64,000 nt of DNA from Heliopora coerulea (GCA_030142905.1 JASJOG010000624.1:1-64000); one strand, 5' to 3'; counted from the first letter of the stretch, positions 9,451-21,602 are shown. The notes: generated by a model not told the origin, from the sequence alone. Program-made: numbers and translations.

Positions 9451-9668
9451 TGTGGGAGCTTGGAGATATGTTGAATGAGAGATGTACGTTCATCAAGCTT
9501 TATCCTCAGAAAAACGACTTCTGAGCCCCGGACAGGGATCGAACCCCCAATCTTCTGATGACCGGTGAGACGCCCTAACCATTGAGCTACCAAGACTCAG
9601 ATGGTGAGCTAGGGTGCAAGTTCGACATATGTGCGACCTGAGCGGAAGCCACTATATGTTAATAATGT
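9451..9668 (-). mobile_element. tRNA-derived SINE (family 1)
   Basis: On the minus strand a tRNA-like head carries an A box, TAGCTCAATGG, and a B box, GGTTCGATCCC, followed by a tail ending near the CGTTCATC motif. The same unit recurs at 19.4-20.2, 24.1-24.4, 46.6 and 51.7-52.2 kb. Acceptor-stem pairing is poor, so this is not a functional tRNA gene. Confidence 0.85.
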
Positions 9669-10718
9669 GATCTATGAGACATACCTCGCTTTTCACCTAA
9701 AATTACATTGAGGTATGAACATTGTTCATTTAAAATGTTTGTGAAACAAAAAAGAGATCGACTTTATATATTTTTCTTTCGAAAGTAGGTTCAAAATAAA
9801 GAAGAAACCCGTCCAGTTTTTTTCTTTATCAGTTTTCACTATGTAGATGTAAGCATTTGAAATACTAGAATGGTGATATCACAAGGTGGACAGGTTTCGG
9901 CAGAAATACGTTGGCATTATTGTCTCGTAAATCACCACTTTAATGCTTCATGAATAAAACGTGGCCACATTACAGCTTTCTCAAGCATTGATGTGTTATG
10001 GAATACTCAAAATTAATGAGCTGGAGAGTTTTAGATTCGATAAATCATGTGCTGCGAGATTTTTAAATGACTTCGAAAACGAACTCTTTAATACACTAAT
10101 TCATCAAGGTTTGAAAATTAATGTTTTCCAAGTAGAAAAAAATTGAGGAAAGTAAGCGTGTTTTAATCACAATTACAGAAGGGACGCGGTTATGATTTTC
10201 CTTTGTATTATACTCATGAATTGTTAATGAGTTTTTGAAATTTATTGACGCACCATGGCAACATGTGACGTCTCAAGTCCTAATAATGTGTAAACGAGTA
10301 CTAGCTCCATTTTTGAATAAGACTTATACTTGGAATTCAGGATATTGTATCAAAATCATATCCTAAGTAAACAAAGCCAGAAATGATTGTTTACGAAACG
10401 TGAAAATTACAGAATAAAGAATTCTGAAACAAAATGTGTTTCCATGGTAAATATAAAAAGTTGACTAGTCAGCAGACCACTAAAATGGTCACATTGCCCT
10501 CATGTTTGTCATCATTCAGGTCATGTATTACAAAATATCCTCACTTTGATGCTTTTCTGGGAAAGCGTGTCTACCTTGTGACGTCATTGTAATAAGATTT
10601 AAAATGTTTTCCTCGACAACGGCAACTGATGAAGAAATAATTTAAATGGTATTCTTCATTAGTCAGAACTTACAAAGAAAAACAATATAGGTTATTTTGT
10701 GTACTTCATACTCGCATG
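9669..10718. other. Unannotated AT-rich DNA
   Basis: Probably host intron. A 61-codon frame at 9961-10146 has no recognisable motif and is likely chance. Confidence 0.4.
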
Positions 10719-10930
10719 TTACCCTGAGGATGATTCTGAAATAGAGTCGAGACACCGCACATCCTCACTAATATCGAGTGTTAAGTTGTCGCGAGAATCT
10801 CTCGTGCACTTAAATTCGATAAAACGAGCATACTGTCCCCAGTTGACTCGATAACTTAACTGGTAGAGCAGCGGTCCGGAAACTCGAAGACGCGAGTTCA
10901 AATCCCGCTGAAGTCAATTTTTCTAGTTGA
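10719..10930 (+). mobile_element. tRNA-like SINE (family 2)
   Basis: The tRNA-like part at about 10843-10915 has an A-box-like TAACTTAACTGG and a B-box-like AGTTCAAATCC. The 5' part with CTCGTGCACTTAAATT is shared with the minus-strand copy at 23560-23780. It differs from family 1. Confidence 0.7.
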
Positions 10931-12313
10931 CTTTAGCAGTGTACGTCAATTAATGAAATATTAAATAAGACAGCTGACTCTCAATTCGATTCAACCTCTT
11001 GAAATGGTGGTACAAGTAAAACCATAAAAGAGGAGATACGTTATTTCTTTAGCTGAGCAATCGTGAAATTTAACAGTTATTAGAGTCGCTAACGGTGTTT
11101 GGCTACCCTATTTCATGTTGCATCTGAAAAACCAAGAAACCTCTCAATTAATGACTGATCTCCAACAAGTGTTAATGCGTTAATGTATTAGCAACTGTTA
11201 GTGGAAACTAACAAAGGGAAAGGCATCGTGCAAGGAAAAAAATTGGTGTGGCCCAGGCTAAGATGTACTCTGTAACACCAAATGTTTCAAACACTTTAAC
11301 GCCTGAAGACGGCACTTGTCGTTTTTATTAATTTTACCCTGGCTAACGCCAGACAATTTTACTCGTAAAAGGGCAAAAACCCCAGCAGGCTTCCAAGGGC
11401 TAAGCAGATCTAAACATATTATTTAAAATGATCAAATGAGAAAGTCACAAATTGCTGACTACAAACCTATCAAGGTAAAGACAAGACCTTCTCAAATAAA
11501 TTAAGCTTTTCATAATTCTAGAACGCCAATAATATAACTGAACCATATTCAAATCAAAACCCCTGCCTAACATACACAAATACTACACAGGCAAGGTTGC
11601 AACGCTCAATTCTAAACCTATATTTCGTGCACATGTAATATCATCTAAATTTACTAAATAGCATCTAATTAAACTGAATTTTTCCAATCTTGTCTGAATA
11701 TTCAACCGCTATTTTGCTTTTAATCACAGAAGGTTAAAACTGCTTTGCAAAAATTGTTTGATTAAGGAGAGTTTGTGTGGGTTAACAGCAAATTTTTTTA
11801 TACAAAGTAGGAGCTCTATTTTAAATTGATTAGATAAAACACATTTTAAATATGTCCTAAGTTTTCATCCTCAAAGTTTTTGGACAGCTCAGTCGTCAGG
11901 GCGCTGAACATCATACTGAAGGTGGCGAGGTCGATTGTTCGATGAAGTCAAATTTAGGGAGTTGCTAGGTGATTTTTATACTGCAATTGATGCGCCGGAA
12001 AATACGTGAACTTATTTTGCCGTAAGTGAAGGTTGATTTAAATAGATAAAAATTACCCTGTACTTCCAATGTTCCAACGAGGTCACCTCTTCCCATCTTT
12101 TTCAGGAACATTATCAGTTTGTTGACGTCATTCTCACACTTGGTTCCTAATCTCTTATCACCTGAAGAGATTAAGAGCGAAAACGTTTGTGAATAAAAGT
12201 AAAAATTTCAGTGGTTATATTCAAGTTATTACCATTATTCATCCTATAGCTGACTTACACAATTTTTCATATAGAAAACTCGTGTTTGGCAAGTCAACAA
12301 TTTCATTTATGTA
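10931..12313. other. Unannotated DNA with a possible PLE tail
   Basis: Mostly featureless. At 12148-12198, TCACCTGAAGAGA..GCGAAAA..GTGAATAAAAG resembles the hammerhead-bearing end of the PLE at 1873-1932 (shared TCAC/GTGA stem I and tail), but stems II and III do not form well, so it is at most a relic. A degenerate tRNA-like stretch lies near 11885-11950. Confidence 0.4.
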
Positions 12314-13776
12314 TATATATATCTGAAAAGATAAAACTTTTAAAAAAACTTTATTTCAACGTTTCGGGGCACTGCCCCTTTGTCAAGAATAAGAACTACA
12401 AGATAGAAGATGCTCCTCATATACATAGCATTACTTAATAATTAAAAAATCCGTTAAAAATACTCAAAAAAAGTCCCAAAGGTTCAAACCTTTAGGTACA
12501 AAAGAATCCAATTTATATGCCCAAAAACCTTCCCTTTTGGTTGGGTCTGATACATCCGTCCTATCAATAATTTTTACTAGCATATCATTAATTCCCTCAT
12601 GACCCCTCTCATAAAAATGGGCATACAAATGTTCTCCTGGTATACCCCTTTGGCCATTACCATACCTTTCAACACTACTTTTATGGTTATTGAACCTCCT
12701 CCTGAAAGATGTTATTGTACTGCCCACATAAATCTTCGAACACTTTTTACATATTATAAGGTAAATCACTCCTGCCGAATCGCAATCGAGCAAATAATTA
12801 ATATAAAATATACGACCATTTCTACAAAATGTGGAACCTTCCTCCACAAAATTGCAAATTTAACAGCGTGATTTACCACACTTTCGCATACCCTTATCCC
12901 CACTACCTTCTCCCTTAAGTTTAGACCTCACTAAATTATCCTTTAAATTCTTTGGTCTCCGGTATACTATCATCGGCTTTTCTTCAAAAATACTTCTCAT
13001 GTCCTGCGAGGCGTGCAAAATAGACCAGAGTGAATCAATAATTTTACCCACCCCCGACAATGCAGGGTGAAACGTCATAACTAAAGGCAATCTCTTATTT
13101 CTTTTAATATCTCTTCTATTACTATCTTGGCAAAGGTGACTCTCCCTGGTCTTAGCTCTGGCCCTCTCAAATTCCGAATCTACCAAGTTTTCCTTAAAAC
13201 CTCTTTTTATAAAATTACTACGAAGATCTCGTAATCTATCTCTATAACTCTCCTCCGTACTACAAATCCGTTTAACTCTCAAGGCTTGCCCATAAGGAAT
13301 CCCCTCCTTTACATGCCTCGGATGACAGGATCCGTAATGTAAATACTGATGCGTATCCGTTGGTTTACAATAAACATCTGTCGAGATCTTATTACCTTGA
13401 ACCATAACATCTAAGTATGAAAGCTTTTCATACGACCATTCCCATGTATACTTAATTAATTCATGATATGAATTAACATAATCTAAAAATTCTCACAAAC
13501 TTTTCCTTCCATGGAACCAAATGAGGAAAATATCGTCCAAAAACCGCCACCATACTAATGGATCCAGGTGATATCCCCTCAACATTTTCTCCTCTAACTT
13601 AGACATAAAGATGTTGGCAAAAGAGGGTGCAAACTTTGTATCTATTGCCGTACCTAACTTTTGGTGGTAGATTTTGTCTTCAAACTCAAAATAATTATTT
13701 TCTAAAATTAATTTTGCCAAATCTACCAACTCCTCAACAGGCACCCGTTTTTCAGAACCCAAATTACTATTAAATT
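12314..13776 (-). repeat. Left arm of a 1.46-kb inverted repeat
   Basis: This matches 14474-15939 in reverse complement almost base for base. Both arms are PLE sequence and start at the same CTGAAAAGATAAAACT terminus beside TA-rich DNA. Confidence 0.9.
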
Positions 13777-14380
13777 CCTGCATTGCTTCCCTTATACTTT
13801 CTAATCCTTCGTCGTGTGGAATATGTGGATAAAGACCCACAACATCCATACTACAAATAATAGCACCCTCAGGGATATCACCCAGCTCCTTTAATTTATA
13901 CAAAAATTCTGTGGTATCCTTAATAACATGAGGTAAGGTTTTAACAATAGGCTGAAGGTAAAAGTCTACAAATTCCAAAATTCTTTCCGTTGGTGTTCCA
14001 TATTGGAAACTACCGGTCTCCCCGGAACATTAACCAATTTTTTATGAATTTTAGGAAGATAGAATCTACCGATTCCATTTTCTTCCCCTTTTAAATAAAG
14101 ACGATTCTCCCCCGAAATTATTCCGGCTTCCTTCAACCCAATTAATTTCCCATCAACCTCTTTACATAATTTATCCAAAGGGTTTTCCCTAACTCCCTCA
14201 TAAACAGCCATTTCACTTAGCTGTTTATAAGCTTCCTCACAGTATTCTTTTAACCCCCAAACCACTACCGCCGATCCCTTTTCTGCTTCCTTAATAACAA
14301 TATCCCTAAATCCCTTTAAGTCTTTTAAGGCTCTAATCTCCTCTCCACTAAAATTACTATAATTAAGCCCCTCCTCCTTT
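12464..14380 (-). pseudogene. Penelope-like element (second type), minus copy
   Basis: This PLE is of a different type from those at 1-8.5 kb. In order it shows LPKIHKKLVNVPGRPVVSN (RT motifs 1-2), ICSMDVVGLYPHIP (motif A), GTAIDTKFAPSFANIF (motif B, with Asp where PLEs usually have Gly), FLDDIFLIW (motif C), YCKPTDTHQYLHYGSCHP, a Cys-rich linker, then GVIYLIICKKCSKIYVGST (GIY-YIG) and the terminal LDSFVPKGLNLWDFF. A frameshift lies near 14000 and there are in-frame stops after HGRKSL (TGA) and KSRC (TAA). It carries more of the N-terminal RT than the plus copy does. Confidence 0.9.
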
Positions 14381-14473
14381 ATCGAAATAACTCTCTTCTA
14401 AATTCTTAAGAATTAAACCCAATGCTGGATTGAGTATATCCGGTGTCCATGATGATTTAACCTTAAAACGCAG

Positions 14474-15939
14474 GAATATAATAGTAATTTGGGTTTGGGA
14501 AAACGGGTGCCTGTTGAGGAGTTGGTAGATTTGGCAAAATTAATTTTAGAAAATAATTATTTTGAGTTTGAAGACAAAATCTACCACCAAAAGTTAGGTA
14601 CGGCAATAGATACAAAGTTTGCACCCTCTTTTGCCAACATCTTTATGTCTAAGTTAGAGGAGAAAATGTTGAGGGGATATCACCTGGATCCATTAGTATT
14701 ATGGTGGCGGTTTTTGGACGATATTTTCCTCATTTGGTTCCATGGAAGGAAAAGTTTGTGAGAATTTTTAGATTATGTTAATTCATATCATGAATTAATT
14801 AAGTATACATGGGAATGGTCGTATGAAAAGCTTTCATACTTAGATGTTATGGTTCAAGGTAATAAGATCTCGACAGATGTTTATTGTAAACCAACGGATA
14901 CGCATCAGTATTTACATTACGGATCCTGTCATCCGAGGCATGTTAAGAAGGGGATTCCTTATGGGCAAGCCTTGAGAGTTAAACGGATTTGTAGTACGGA
15001 GGAGAGTTATAGAGATAGATTACGGGATCTTCGTAGTAATTTTATAAAAAGAGGTTTTAAGGAAAACTTGGTAGATTCGGAATTTGAGAGGGCCAGAGCT
15101 AAGACCAGGGAGAGTCACCTTTGCCAAGATAGTAATAGAAGAGATATTAAAAGAAATAAGAGATTGCCTTTAGTTATGACGTTTCACCCTGCATTGTCGG
15201 GGGTGGGTAAAATTATTGATTCACTCTGGCCTATTTTGCACGCCTCGCAGGACATGAGAAGTATTTTTGAAGAAAAGCCGATGATAGTATACCGGAGACC
15301 GAAGAATTTAAAGGATAATTTAGTGAGGTCTAAACTGAAGGGAGAAGGTAGTGGGGATAAGGGTATGCGAAAGTGTGGTAAATCACGCTGTTAAATTTGC
15401 AATTTTGTGGAGGAAGGTTCCACATTTTGTAGAAATGGTCGTATATTTTATATTAATTATTTGCTCGATTGCGATTCGGCAGGAGTGATTTACCTTATAA
15501 TATGTAAAAAGTGTTCGAAGATTTATGTGGGCAGTACAATAACATCTTTCAGGAGGAGGTTCAATAACCATAAAAGTAGTGTTGAAAGGTATGGTAATGG
15601 CCAAAGGGGTATACCAGGAGAACATTTGTATGCCCATTTTTATGAGAGGGGTCATGAGGGAATTAAAGATATGTTAGTTAAAATTATTGATAGGACGGAT
15701 GTATCAGACCCAACCAAAAGGGAAGGTTTTTGGGCATATAAATTGGATTCTTTTGTACCTAAAGGTTTGAACCTTTGGGACTTTTTTTGAGTATTTTTAA
15801 CGGATTTTTTAATTATTAAGTAATGCTATGTATATGAGGAGCATCTTCTATCTTGTAGTTCTTATTCTTGACAAAGGGGCAGTGCCCCGAAACGTTGAAA
15901 TAAAGTTTTTTTAAAAGTTTTATCTTTTCAGATATATAT
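14474..15939 (+). repeat. Right arm of the 1.46-kb inverted repeat
   Basis: Partner of 12314-13776, separated from it by 697 bp of N-terminal RT sequence that exists only once. Confidence 0.9.
14477..15790 (+). pseudogene. Penelope-like element (second type), plus copy
   Basis: This starts inside the RT between motifs A and B and then matches the minus copy to its end. The two stops after HGRKSL and KSRC are at identical places. Differences are few: an in-frame 3-bp insertion (DPLVLWW for DPLVWW), Lys for Glu in KKGIPYG, Pro for Ser in LWPIL, and Lys for Asn in GIKDML. The GIY-YIG part GVIYLIICKKC...YVGST is intact. A CTTGACAAA-GGGGC-AGT-GCCCC-GAAAC block at 15867-15893 resembles a decayed hammerhead core. 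Confidence 0.9.
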
Positions 15940-16244
15940 GGTTTTAAAACTTGGGATAAGGATGTTTTTGATAATATACATACATATATATATATATATG
16001 TCCGGCAGGAAACGAACAAGTAACCTTTTGGTGGCCAGAAAGACAAGCCAACAATTGAGCTCAGAGGGAGACAGAACGTCATAAATTTGTGCTGGTTGGA
16101 TTGATGGACGTTTGCGCTACGAGAGCGGCAGCCTGAATGAGACAGTAATGGCCGATTCCCCCTTATTATCTGCTGAGTACAACTACCAGAAGACTTTTCG
16201 AAACCTTCTTAGTTATGCTAATGTAAGCAACTGTCTTTCTATTC
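15940..16244. other. Spacer with short TA repeat
   Basis: Contains a TA tract near 15985 and no recognisable gene. Confidence 0.4.
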
Positions 16245-16900
16245 TCTTTGGGTATCAAATATTTGCACGAAAAAGAAAACTTCGCAAGGTATTCTGCTAC
16301 TTGTATTCAGCTGACGTAACAAGCGGAACCGGTCATTGTGAATCAACGTTATGAATATTGTAAATCACAGTTATCCGGGTGTAAACCTCCAACCTTGCAC
16401 TTGCATGTCACTGTACAACATTCATAACGTCGAAAGTAACATCACTGTGTCGGGACAATTTCGTATCCGAAATCTTAGACTGAGAAAATTACCTGTAGTT
16501 CTCCCTCATTTACCTTGAAAGCAGTTTAGAAGTTGTCATGTCAAGACCTGTCAGTGCACTCGAAAAGTGTACTGACCATGGTCAGGCCCGCAGAGAGGCA
16601 ACAGGAGGACCGGAGCAAAGTGGTCATCCAGAGCTCCCCCCCCCAAAAAAAAACCTTCAGATTATGGCCTATGCGCCAAAAAGAGTTTCTTTCGGGATTA
16701 AGGCCTTTAAGGCATTTTGAGGAATTCTTAAGAATAAAGCCCTTAAAATCTGAGGCCCCTCAGGGTACGAGGCCCTGGGGCAATATGCATCCCCCTTACC
16801 CCCACCTCTCTGCGGGCCTGACTATTGTGGAAGTCACTGTTGTATTATAATACTGATATACAAGATATCAAGGCCCGAAGTTCTTTAATTCGAAGTTCTT
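16245..16900. repeat. Duplicated host intron segment (copy 1)
   Basis: Apart from an inserted MITE, this matches 53976-54375 along its length and in the same orientation. It lies downstream of the 45-bp exon at 19220 on the minus strand, just as the other copy lies downstream of the 48-bp exon at 56136. Confidence 0.8.
16583..16820. mobile_element. hAT-type MITE (238 bp)
   Basis: The ends are inverted copies of CAGGCCCGCAGAGAGG. The flanking 8-mers ACCATGGT and ACTATTGT are related, and the empty site in the duplicate at about 54300 reads ACTGTTGT. The element is absent there, so insertion followed the duplication or was lost from the other copy. Confidence 0.8.
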
Positions 16901-18430
16901 TAATTCATAATAATATACAGCATATCAAGGGAATGGTTTAAGTGCTGTAGGATATTCTATAACACGTACTACCTTCGCTTTTGAAGAATTTTTTAGTGCA
17001 CGCATAGTCTCCACTCCAGCTTAAAGAGTTATTCCGTTATGTCCGCTCCAGGATTTCAGGCACTTTGCCGAGGGGTAACGATAAGTGCAATTCCGTCGTG
17101 GGTGATATTCTTAGTAACGGATTCGAATATTCAAATTTGAAGTTAAACGAAATAGGCCAGGAGTGCAAAGAATCACTATGAGAATGACATGAGTGTGTTG
17201 ACCGATTTGACTCAAGTGCTAATGCTTGGTACTGGTTTTGGCACATATTAATCAATAGCAGTATTAAAACATTATAAAAAAATTACTGATAATAAAAGTC
17301 CTAAACTGGGTAAAAGTGATTCGTAGCAGTCCTCAAAGCTAACAAACAAACAACATATGCCATTGATACCTTAGACTTACTATAAAATGCTGGCACCAAA
17401 TTTAGAAACTTTTGATACTGACGAGAACAAGAAGTAAATTAACAAGAACGTTTTAGGTATTCGACCCAAACTTCGAGACTATGCTCAATCTAAATTTAGT
17501 CTCCGCTGAGCTGAAATATTTAGAAGTGCCCCCAAGTTCAGGTTTGCAACGCGCCAATGCATCGCACTTAAAGTCTTGTGCACAGGTAACAAAGTTGACG
17601 GAGTCTTTAAGGTAGAAATAGCAGATCAGGAATTCATAATCTTCTACAGTCAACAACAAGAGAACAGTTGGGAGTTGAATATATTCCCATGATTTCTGCA
17701 CGAAGTATTGAGGTCATTCAGCTCTGCAACAGTAACATTGCACGGTATCTGTAATGTCAAAAACTATTACCGAACAATAATTCAAGTCTCACAAGTCTTG
17801 GAAGATCTAGGAAGTACGACTGGAAGTGTTCCGGCACAATACCGTTTTCTTGGAATTTTTCTACCTTTTAAAACTTTGAAATTTATTAAAAAGGTTCGTC
17901 CTTGCTAACTAAAAAAGATTTGTAACAATAGCCAAAGCTAAAGTTGTTTTAATCAAAGGCCGATAACGCTAGTTTTACAAAAAAAAAAAAAACAAAAAAA
18001 AAACAAACAAACTATTTTATATAGTATTTGGTTCGTTCTGTTTGTTATTTTTTAACCATTTTTGTTTTCGGGAGATTTTCTTTTAATCTCGTTTTGCTTA
18101 ATGAATGCGTGAATGCTTACTTAGCATTCATGTTTATTCATTTATTTTGTTTTTAATTGAATTCTTTGAAGAAAAACAACCTCCAAAACTACTCCTGAAA
18201 CTAAGTCTAAATTTGCGGAGAAGTCAAGGCGTTTTTGCACTCAACTCAATTAAATTGAATTCAAATATTCAAAATTTCAGAAGTATTTTTACTAATAATT
18301 TTATCACGGGTAAAGTAAATCAAGAAATATCCTTACGCTTTGGAAGACGTATCAAAAATGCTGGGATACCGGCAACGCGACAGGTTTTTTTAATAGCCTT
18401 TTCAAGAAGTACTATATCACATCACTTTAC
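16901..18430. other. Unannotated, probably intron
   Basis: No motif found. Open stretches at 17453-17701 (-) and 18105-18434 (+) have AT-driven composition and no recognisable domain. An A-rich tract sits near 17980. Confidence 0.4.
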
Positions 18431-18631
18431 GTAACATGCTGTATTTATCTAATGGAAAAGATGCTGCTGAAGTGTGAACATCAGATATGGGATATCGTTG
18501 CAAATAGTTTACATTCAAGACATTTTAAAATATTCTGACATGCAAGAAAATGGTTTGCTGAGTTAAAGCGAGGTAGTGATCTTTAAGAGGGCAGGACTTT
18601 ATTACCGTGACCTGGCTAAATGAAAGTATAA

Positions 18632-19017
18632 GGCCCCGTCAACACGTAAGCATTTTCTTCGGAAAAGGCGTATTTTTTTATCTGTTTTAGCCTTCTGTCC
18701 ACACGTAAACGATGAGGGGGAGGAGTCGTTTCCACTGGAAACGTAGACTTTCGAAAACCCCTCTTAAAGTGGAGACTTTTGAAAACGGAAACTTTTGAAA
18801 ACGGTGTTGGACCCATTTCCCTAACATGAAGACCAATATCGAGATCATTGATTCTGATTAGCCAGACATGATTTAATTAACACTCCCATCGTTTTCATCG
18901 TTATCGTGTGGACTGGCGAATACGATACAAAACTGCTCGCGTGCACACAATTTTGAGGAGTTTTTAGTTAAATGAAAACGCATAAACTTGAAAAAATGGG
19001 TACATGTGGACGTAGCT
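18632..19017. mobile_element. PIF/Harbinger-type MITE (386 bp)
   Basis: The inverted ends resemble GGCCCCGTCAACACGT, flanked by TAA on both sides (18629-18631 and 19018-19020). It is absent from the duplicate segment at 30.4 kb. No coding capacity. Confidence 0.7.
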
Positions 19018-19219
19018 TAAGTAATGCTTTCCAACAAACGTCCTAAGAAGTATCCTTTTAAAGCAATGATTTTCGGCACAACCTTTCACTTCCCCGGGTG
19101 TTTTTACATAAAATTCTAACCCGGCGCAGATAACAGCAACCACCAACCGTAGTAATGTAAACTTACATAACCAGAAAATAAACGCCACATATATACGTAG
19201 TTATATAACAAAAGTTTAC

Positions 19220-19264
19220 CTGCTCTTGCACTTTCTTTTTGCGCTTTAAATTCTTTAACGACCT
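19220..19264 (-). CDS. Host exon, 45 bp, phase 1-1 (type A copy)
   Basis: Minus strand: acceptor TATTTTGCAG, donor GTAAAC. It encodes VVKEFKAQKESARA between split codons. Closely similar exons lie at 30526-30570 and 56136-56183. Splicing to the 87-bp exon at 9115-9201 keeps the frame (split codon GAA). Confidence 0.6.
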
Positions 19265-19329
19265 CTGCAAAATACGACAAAAAAAGAATATTACTAAAAG
19301 AATTTCGAGGCTCGTATGCCTTTATTGTC

Positions 19330-20012
19330 AACGTCCTGTTTATTTTTAAATAACAGGGCTTTTTTATATACATACTTTTAGGGAAAACATTATATGAAAA
19401 GCTAAATCAAGGTAGATGAACGATCTTCAAGTTCGATACTCATTAAATGATTTCTGAGCCCCAGACGGAGATCGAACCCGCAACTTTCTGATGACCGGTG
19501 AGACGCTCTTACCATTGAGCTACCAAGACTCAGATGATGAGCTAAGGTGCAAGTTGGATATATATGTGCGACCTAAGCGGAAGCCACTATATATTAATAA
19601 TGATTGATGCAGTTTAATGTTTGAGAAATATGAGAGCTTGAATAAATTAAGGTAGATGAACGATCTTCAAGCTTGATACTCAGAAAATGATTTCTGAGCC
19701 CCAGACGGGAATGTTTCTCAAACATTAAACTGCATCAGTCATTATTAATATATAGTGGCTTCCGCTTAGGTCGCACATATATATCGAACTTGCACCATAG
19801 TTCACCACCTGAGTCTCGGTAGCTCAATGGTTAGAGCGTCTTACCGTTCACCAGAAGGTTGCGGGTTCGATCTCCCTCTGGAGCTGAGAAATCATTTTCT
19901 GAGTATCGAGCTTGAAGATCGTTCATCTACCTTGATTTAGCACTTCATATAATGTTTTCCGTTAAAGTATGTATATAAAAAGGCCTGTTATTTAAAAATA
20001 AACAGGAAGATC
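19330..20012. repeat. Large hairpin: inverted duplication with SINE and intron
   Basis: Left arm about 19330-19640 and right arm about 19711-20012 are inverted copies separated by about 70 bp. Each arm contains a family-1 SINE plus about 60 bp of the neighbouring intron, including the CCTGTTTATTTTTAAATAAC segment. Two independent SINE insertions would not share that flank. Confidence 0.8.
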
Positions 20013-20225
20013 GTTCATCTACATTAATATATCCAAGATCTCATGTTTCTCAAACATTAAACTGCAAAAGCTAAATCTTAAGATGATAGATGAACGATCG
20101 TCAAGTTCTATACTCAGAAAAACGATTTCTGAGCCCCAGGCGATTTCTTTGTATAGAGGTTGACGATCGTTCATCTATCATCTTAAGATATTTCCAAGCT
20201 TTCATGTATCTAATATAAAAGCTAA
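20013..20225. repeat. SINE fragments in inverted arrangement
   Basis: The SINE tail motif is present inverted at 20078-20106 and 20159-20188, with a little of the tRNA-like head between them. Confidence 0.7.
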
Positions 20226-20530
20226 ATCGCAAATAAAAGCTTTGTCAGCTAAAACGGTTTGGATACTATTTGAGTTCAATAAAAACAAAATACATCGACG
20301 TCTACACCACTGCCAAAGCATTGCTAAAAAGATCTAACTTTTGACCTTGCTTGCACGAAGTTTACTTTGTAACACTGCCGCTTATCCGTAGGTGCGTGTC
20401 AGCAAACAAAGAAATTTTAATTCGGATGCATATTATGAAACAAATTTATAAAGAGGTTTGTGATAGAAATCATTTTAATAACTCGTAGAAGCTGCATTAT
20501 CATATCTAAAGCTGCATTATCGGAGGTATT

Positions 20531-21421
20531 CTCTATTGACTGGTCCTAAGCGATTTAAATTCAGCTCAGTCATTCATACTAAAATTATGATTAAATATAA
20601 AAATTCATGTAATTATCGTATGAGAAATATTGAGCGTGTGCGTGTTTTGTACTAACCCCCCTGCGATGAAAATTGAAAAGTTTGACTAAGGTGGTAAAAA
20701 TCCTGAATCCACCACTGGTTAGTTCAATGGTTTTAGCATGTCGACGATGATCAACACGAATGCGCGGGTTTTATCTTCAAAATATGAAAATAACACAAAT
20801 ATCTAAACATAAGTATAAAGTAACTCAAAGACTTAGGACATCTGACATGACTGAGTTGTTTCAGAAGTTTCTTTGAAACACGTAGTACAAAGTTATAGCA
20901 GTCATAACTGTACTTGACCTTACTGCTAAGCGCTAAGTAGCATAATAATATCCAAAACGCTAGTCGTAATGATACAATGACAAACGCTCCTTGCTATGAG
21001 CTACCATGAGTAAATGTATATTAAAAATTGGGTAGAAGAGATGGACTTGTGTATTAAGGTGATTGTTAAAGTGATGAATTATGAGTGAGATAGGCCATAA
21101 GCTGAAAATTGTCTTGACTTGATGAACTTGTGTAGTCACTTCAACACAATTTTCAGCTTATAACCTATCACACTCACAATCCTTCTGTTTCTTTTATGTC
21201 AGCATTTAATTAACTTATATAAATATCACTTCACAGATGCTTTGTACTTTTACGGATTCACAGGGTGTTTCATAGAAGTCATAAATTCAGTAGATAAAAT
21301 ATATACTGTTATTTCAATTGGCATATCGTAAGCACATATAGACAGACAATAAATCAAACCAAGTACACAAGAGACCGGATAAATAAAGTAAAGCCAAAAT
21401 GCTGTTCTCTACAAGAATCGG
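20531..21421. other. Unannotated DNA with one small hairpin
   Basis: An inverted repeat of about 30 bp (21080-21110 with 21148-21178) could fold into a stem. A degenerate tRNA-like A box is at about 20705. Otherwise nothing recognised. Confidence 0.5.
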
Positions 21422-21602
21422 TCATAATTTAACGACAGTTTTTGATGCGTTCACACGATTCTGGATCTCCGACAAGGTTGTATCGAATTTCCTGTTCACA
21501 GTTTTATTTCTTTTTCGAAAATAAAACCTTTCTCTACTCATGCGAAAGTTTTCACGCCATTCATCTCCCGCAGAAAGGTTCAAAAGAATATTATTCCAAC
21601 TG
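21422..21602 (-). pseudogene. Harbinger transposase N-terminal remnant
   Basis: The frame contains WNNILLNLS and DEWRENFRMSRERF, the conserved N-terminal segment of PIF/Harbinger transposases (HARBI1-like). It is soon lost in unrelated sequence, and the upstream part is interrupted by a hAT MITE. No catalytic domain remains. Confidence 0.6.

Larger units (their letters stand above)
18431..20530. repeat. Duplicated host segment around exon (copy 1)
   Basis: Ignoring inserted MITE and SINE sequence, it aligns with 30270-30990, including intron on both sides of the 45-bp exon. Many bases differ, so the duplication is old. Confidence 0.75.

Noticed and set aside
9533..9602. Possible tRNA gene
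   Set aside because: A and B boxes are present but the acceptor stem does not pair and the unit recurs as a SINE.
9675..9705. 12-bp micro-exon (acceptor ATTTTAG, donor GTATGT)
   Set aside because: Too short to support from sequence alone and not duplicated elsewhere.
15866..15900. Hammerhead ribozyme at the end of the second PLE type
   Set aside because: The GGGGC/GCCCC stem and GAAAC are present but the core reads TTGACAA-like, not CTGANGA; kept only as a possible relic.
18105..18434. 109-codon plus-strand frame
   Set aside because: AT-rich, no recognisable domain, and lies in probable intron.
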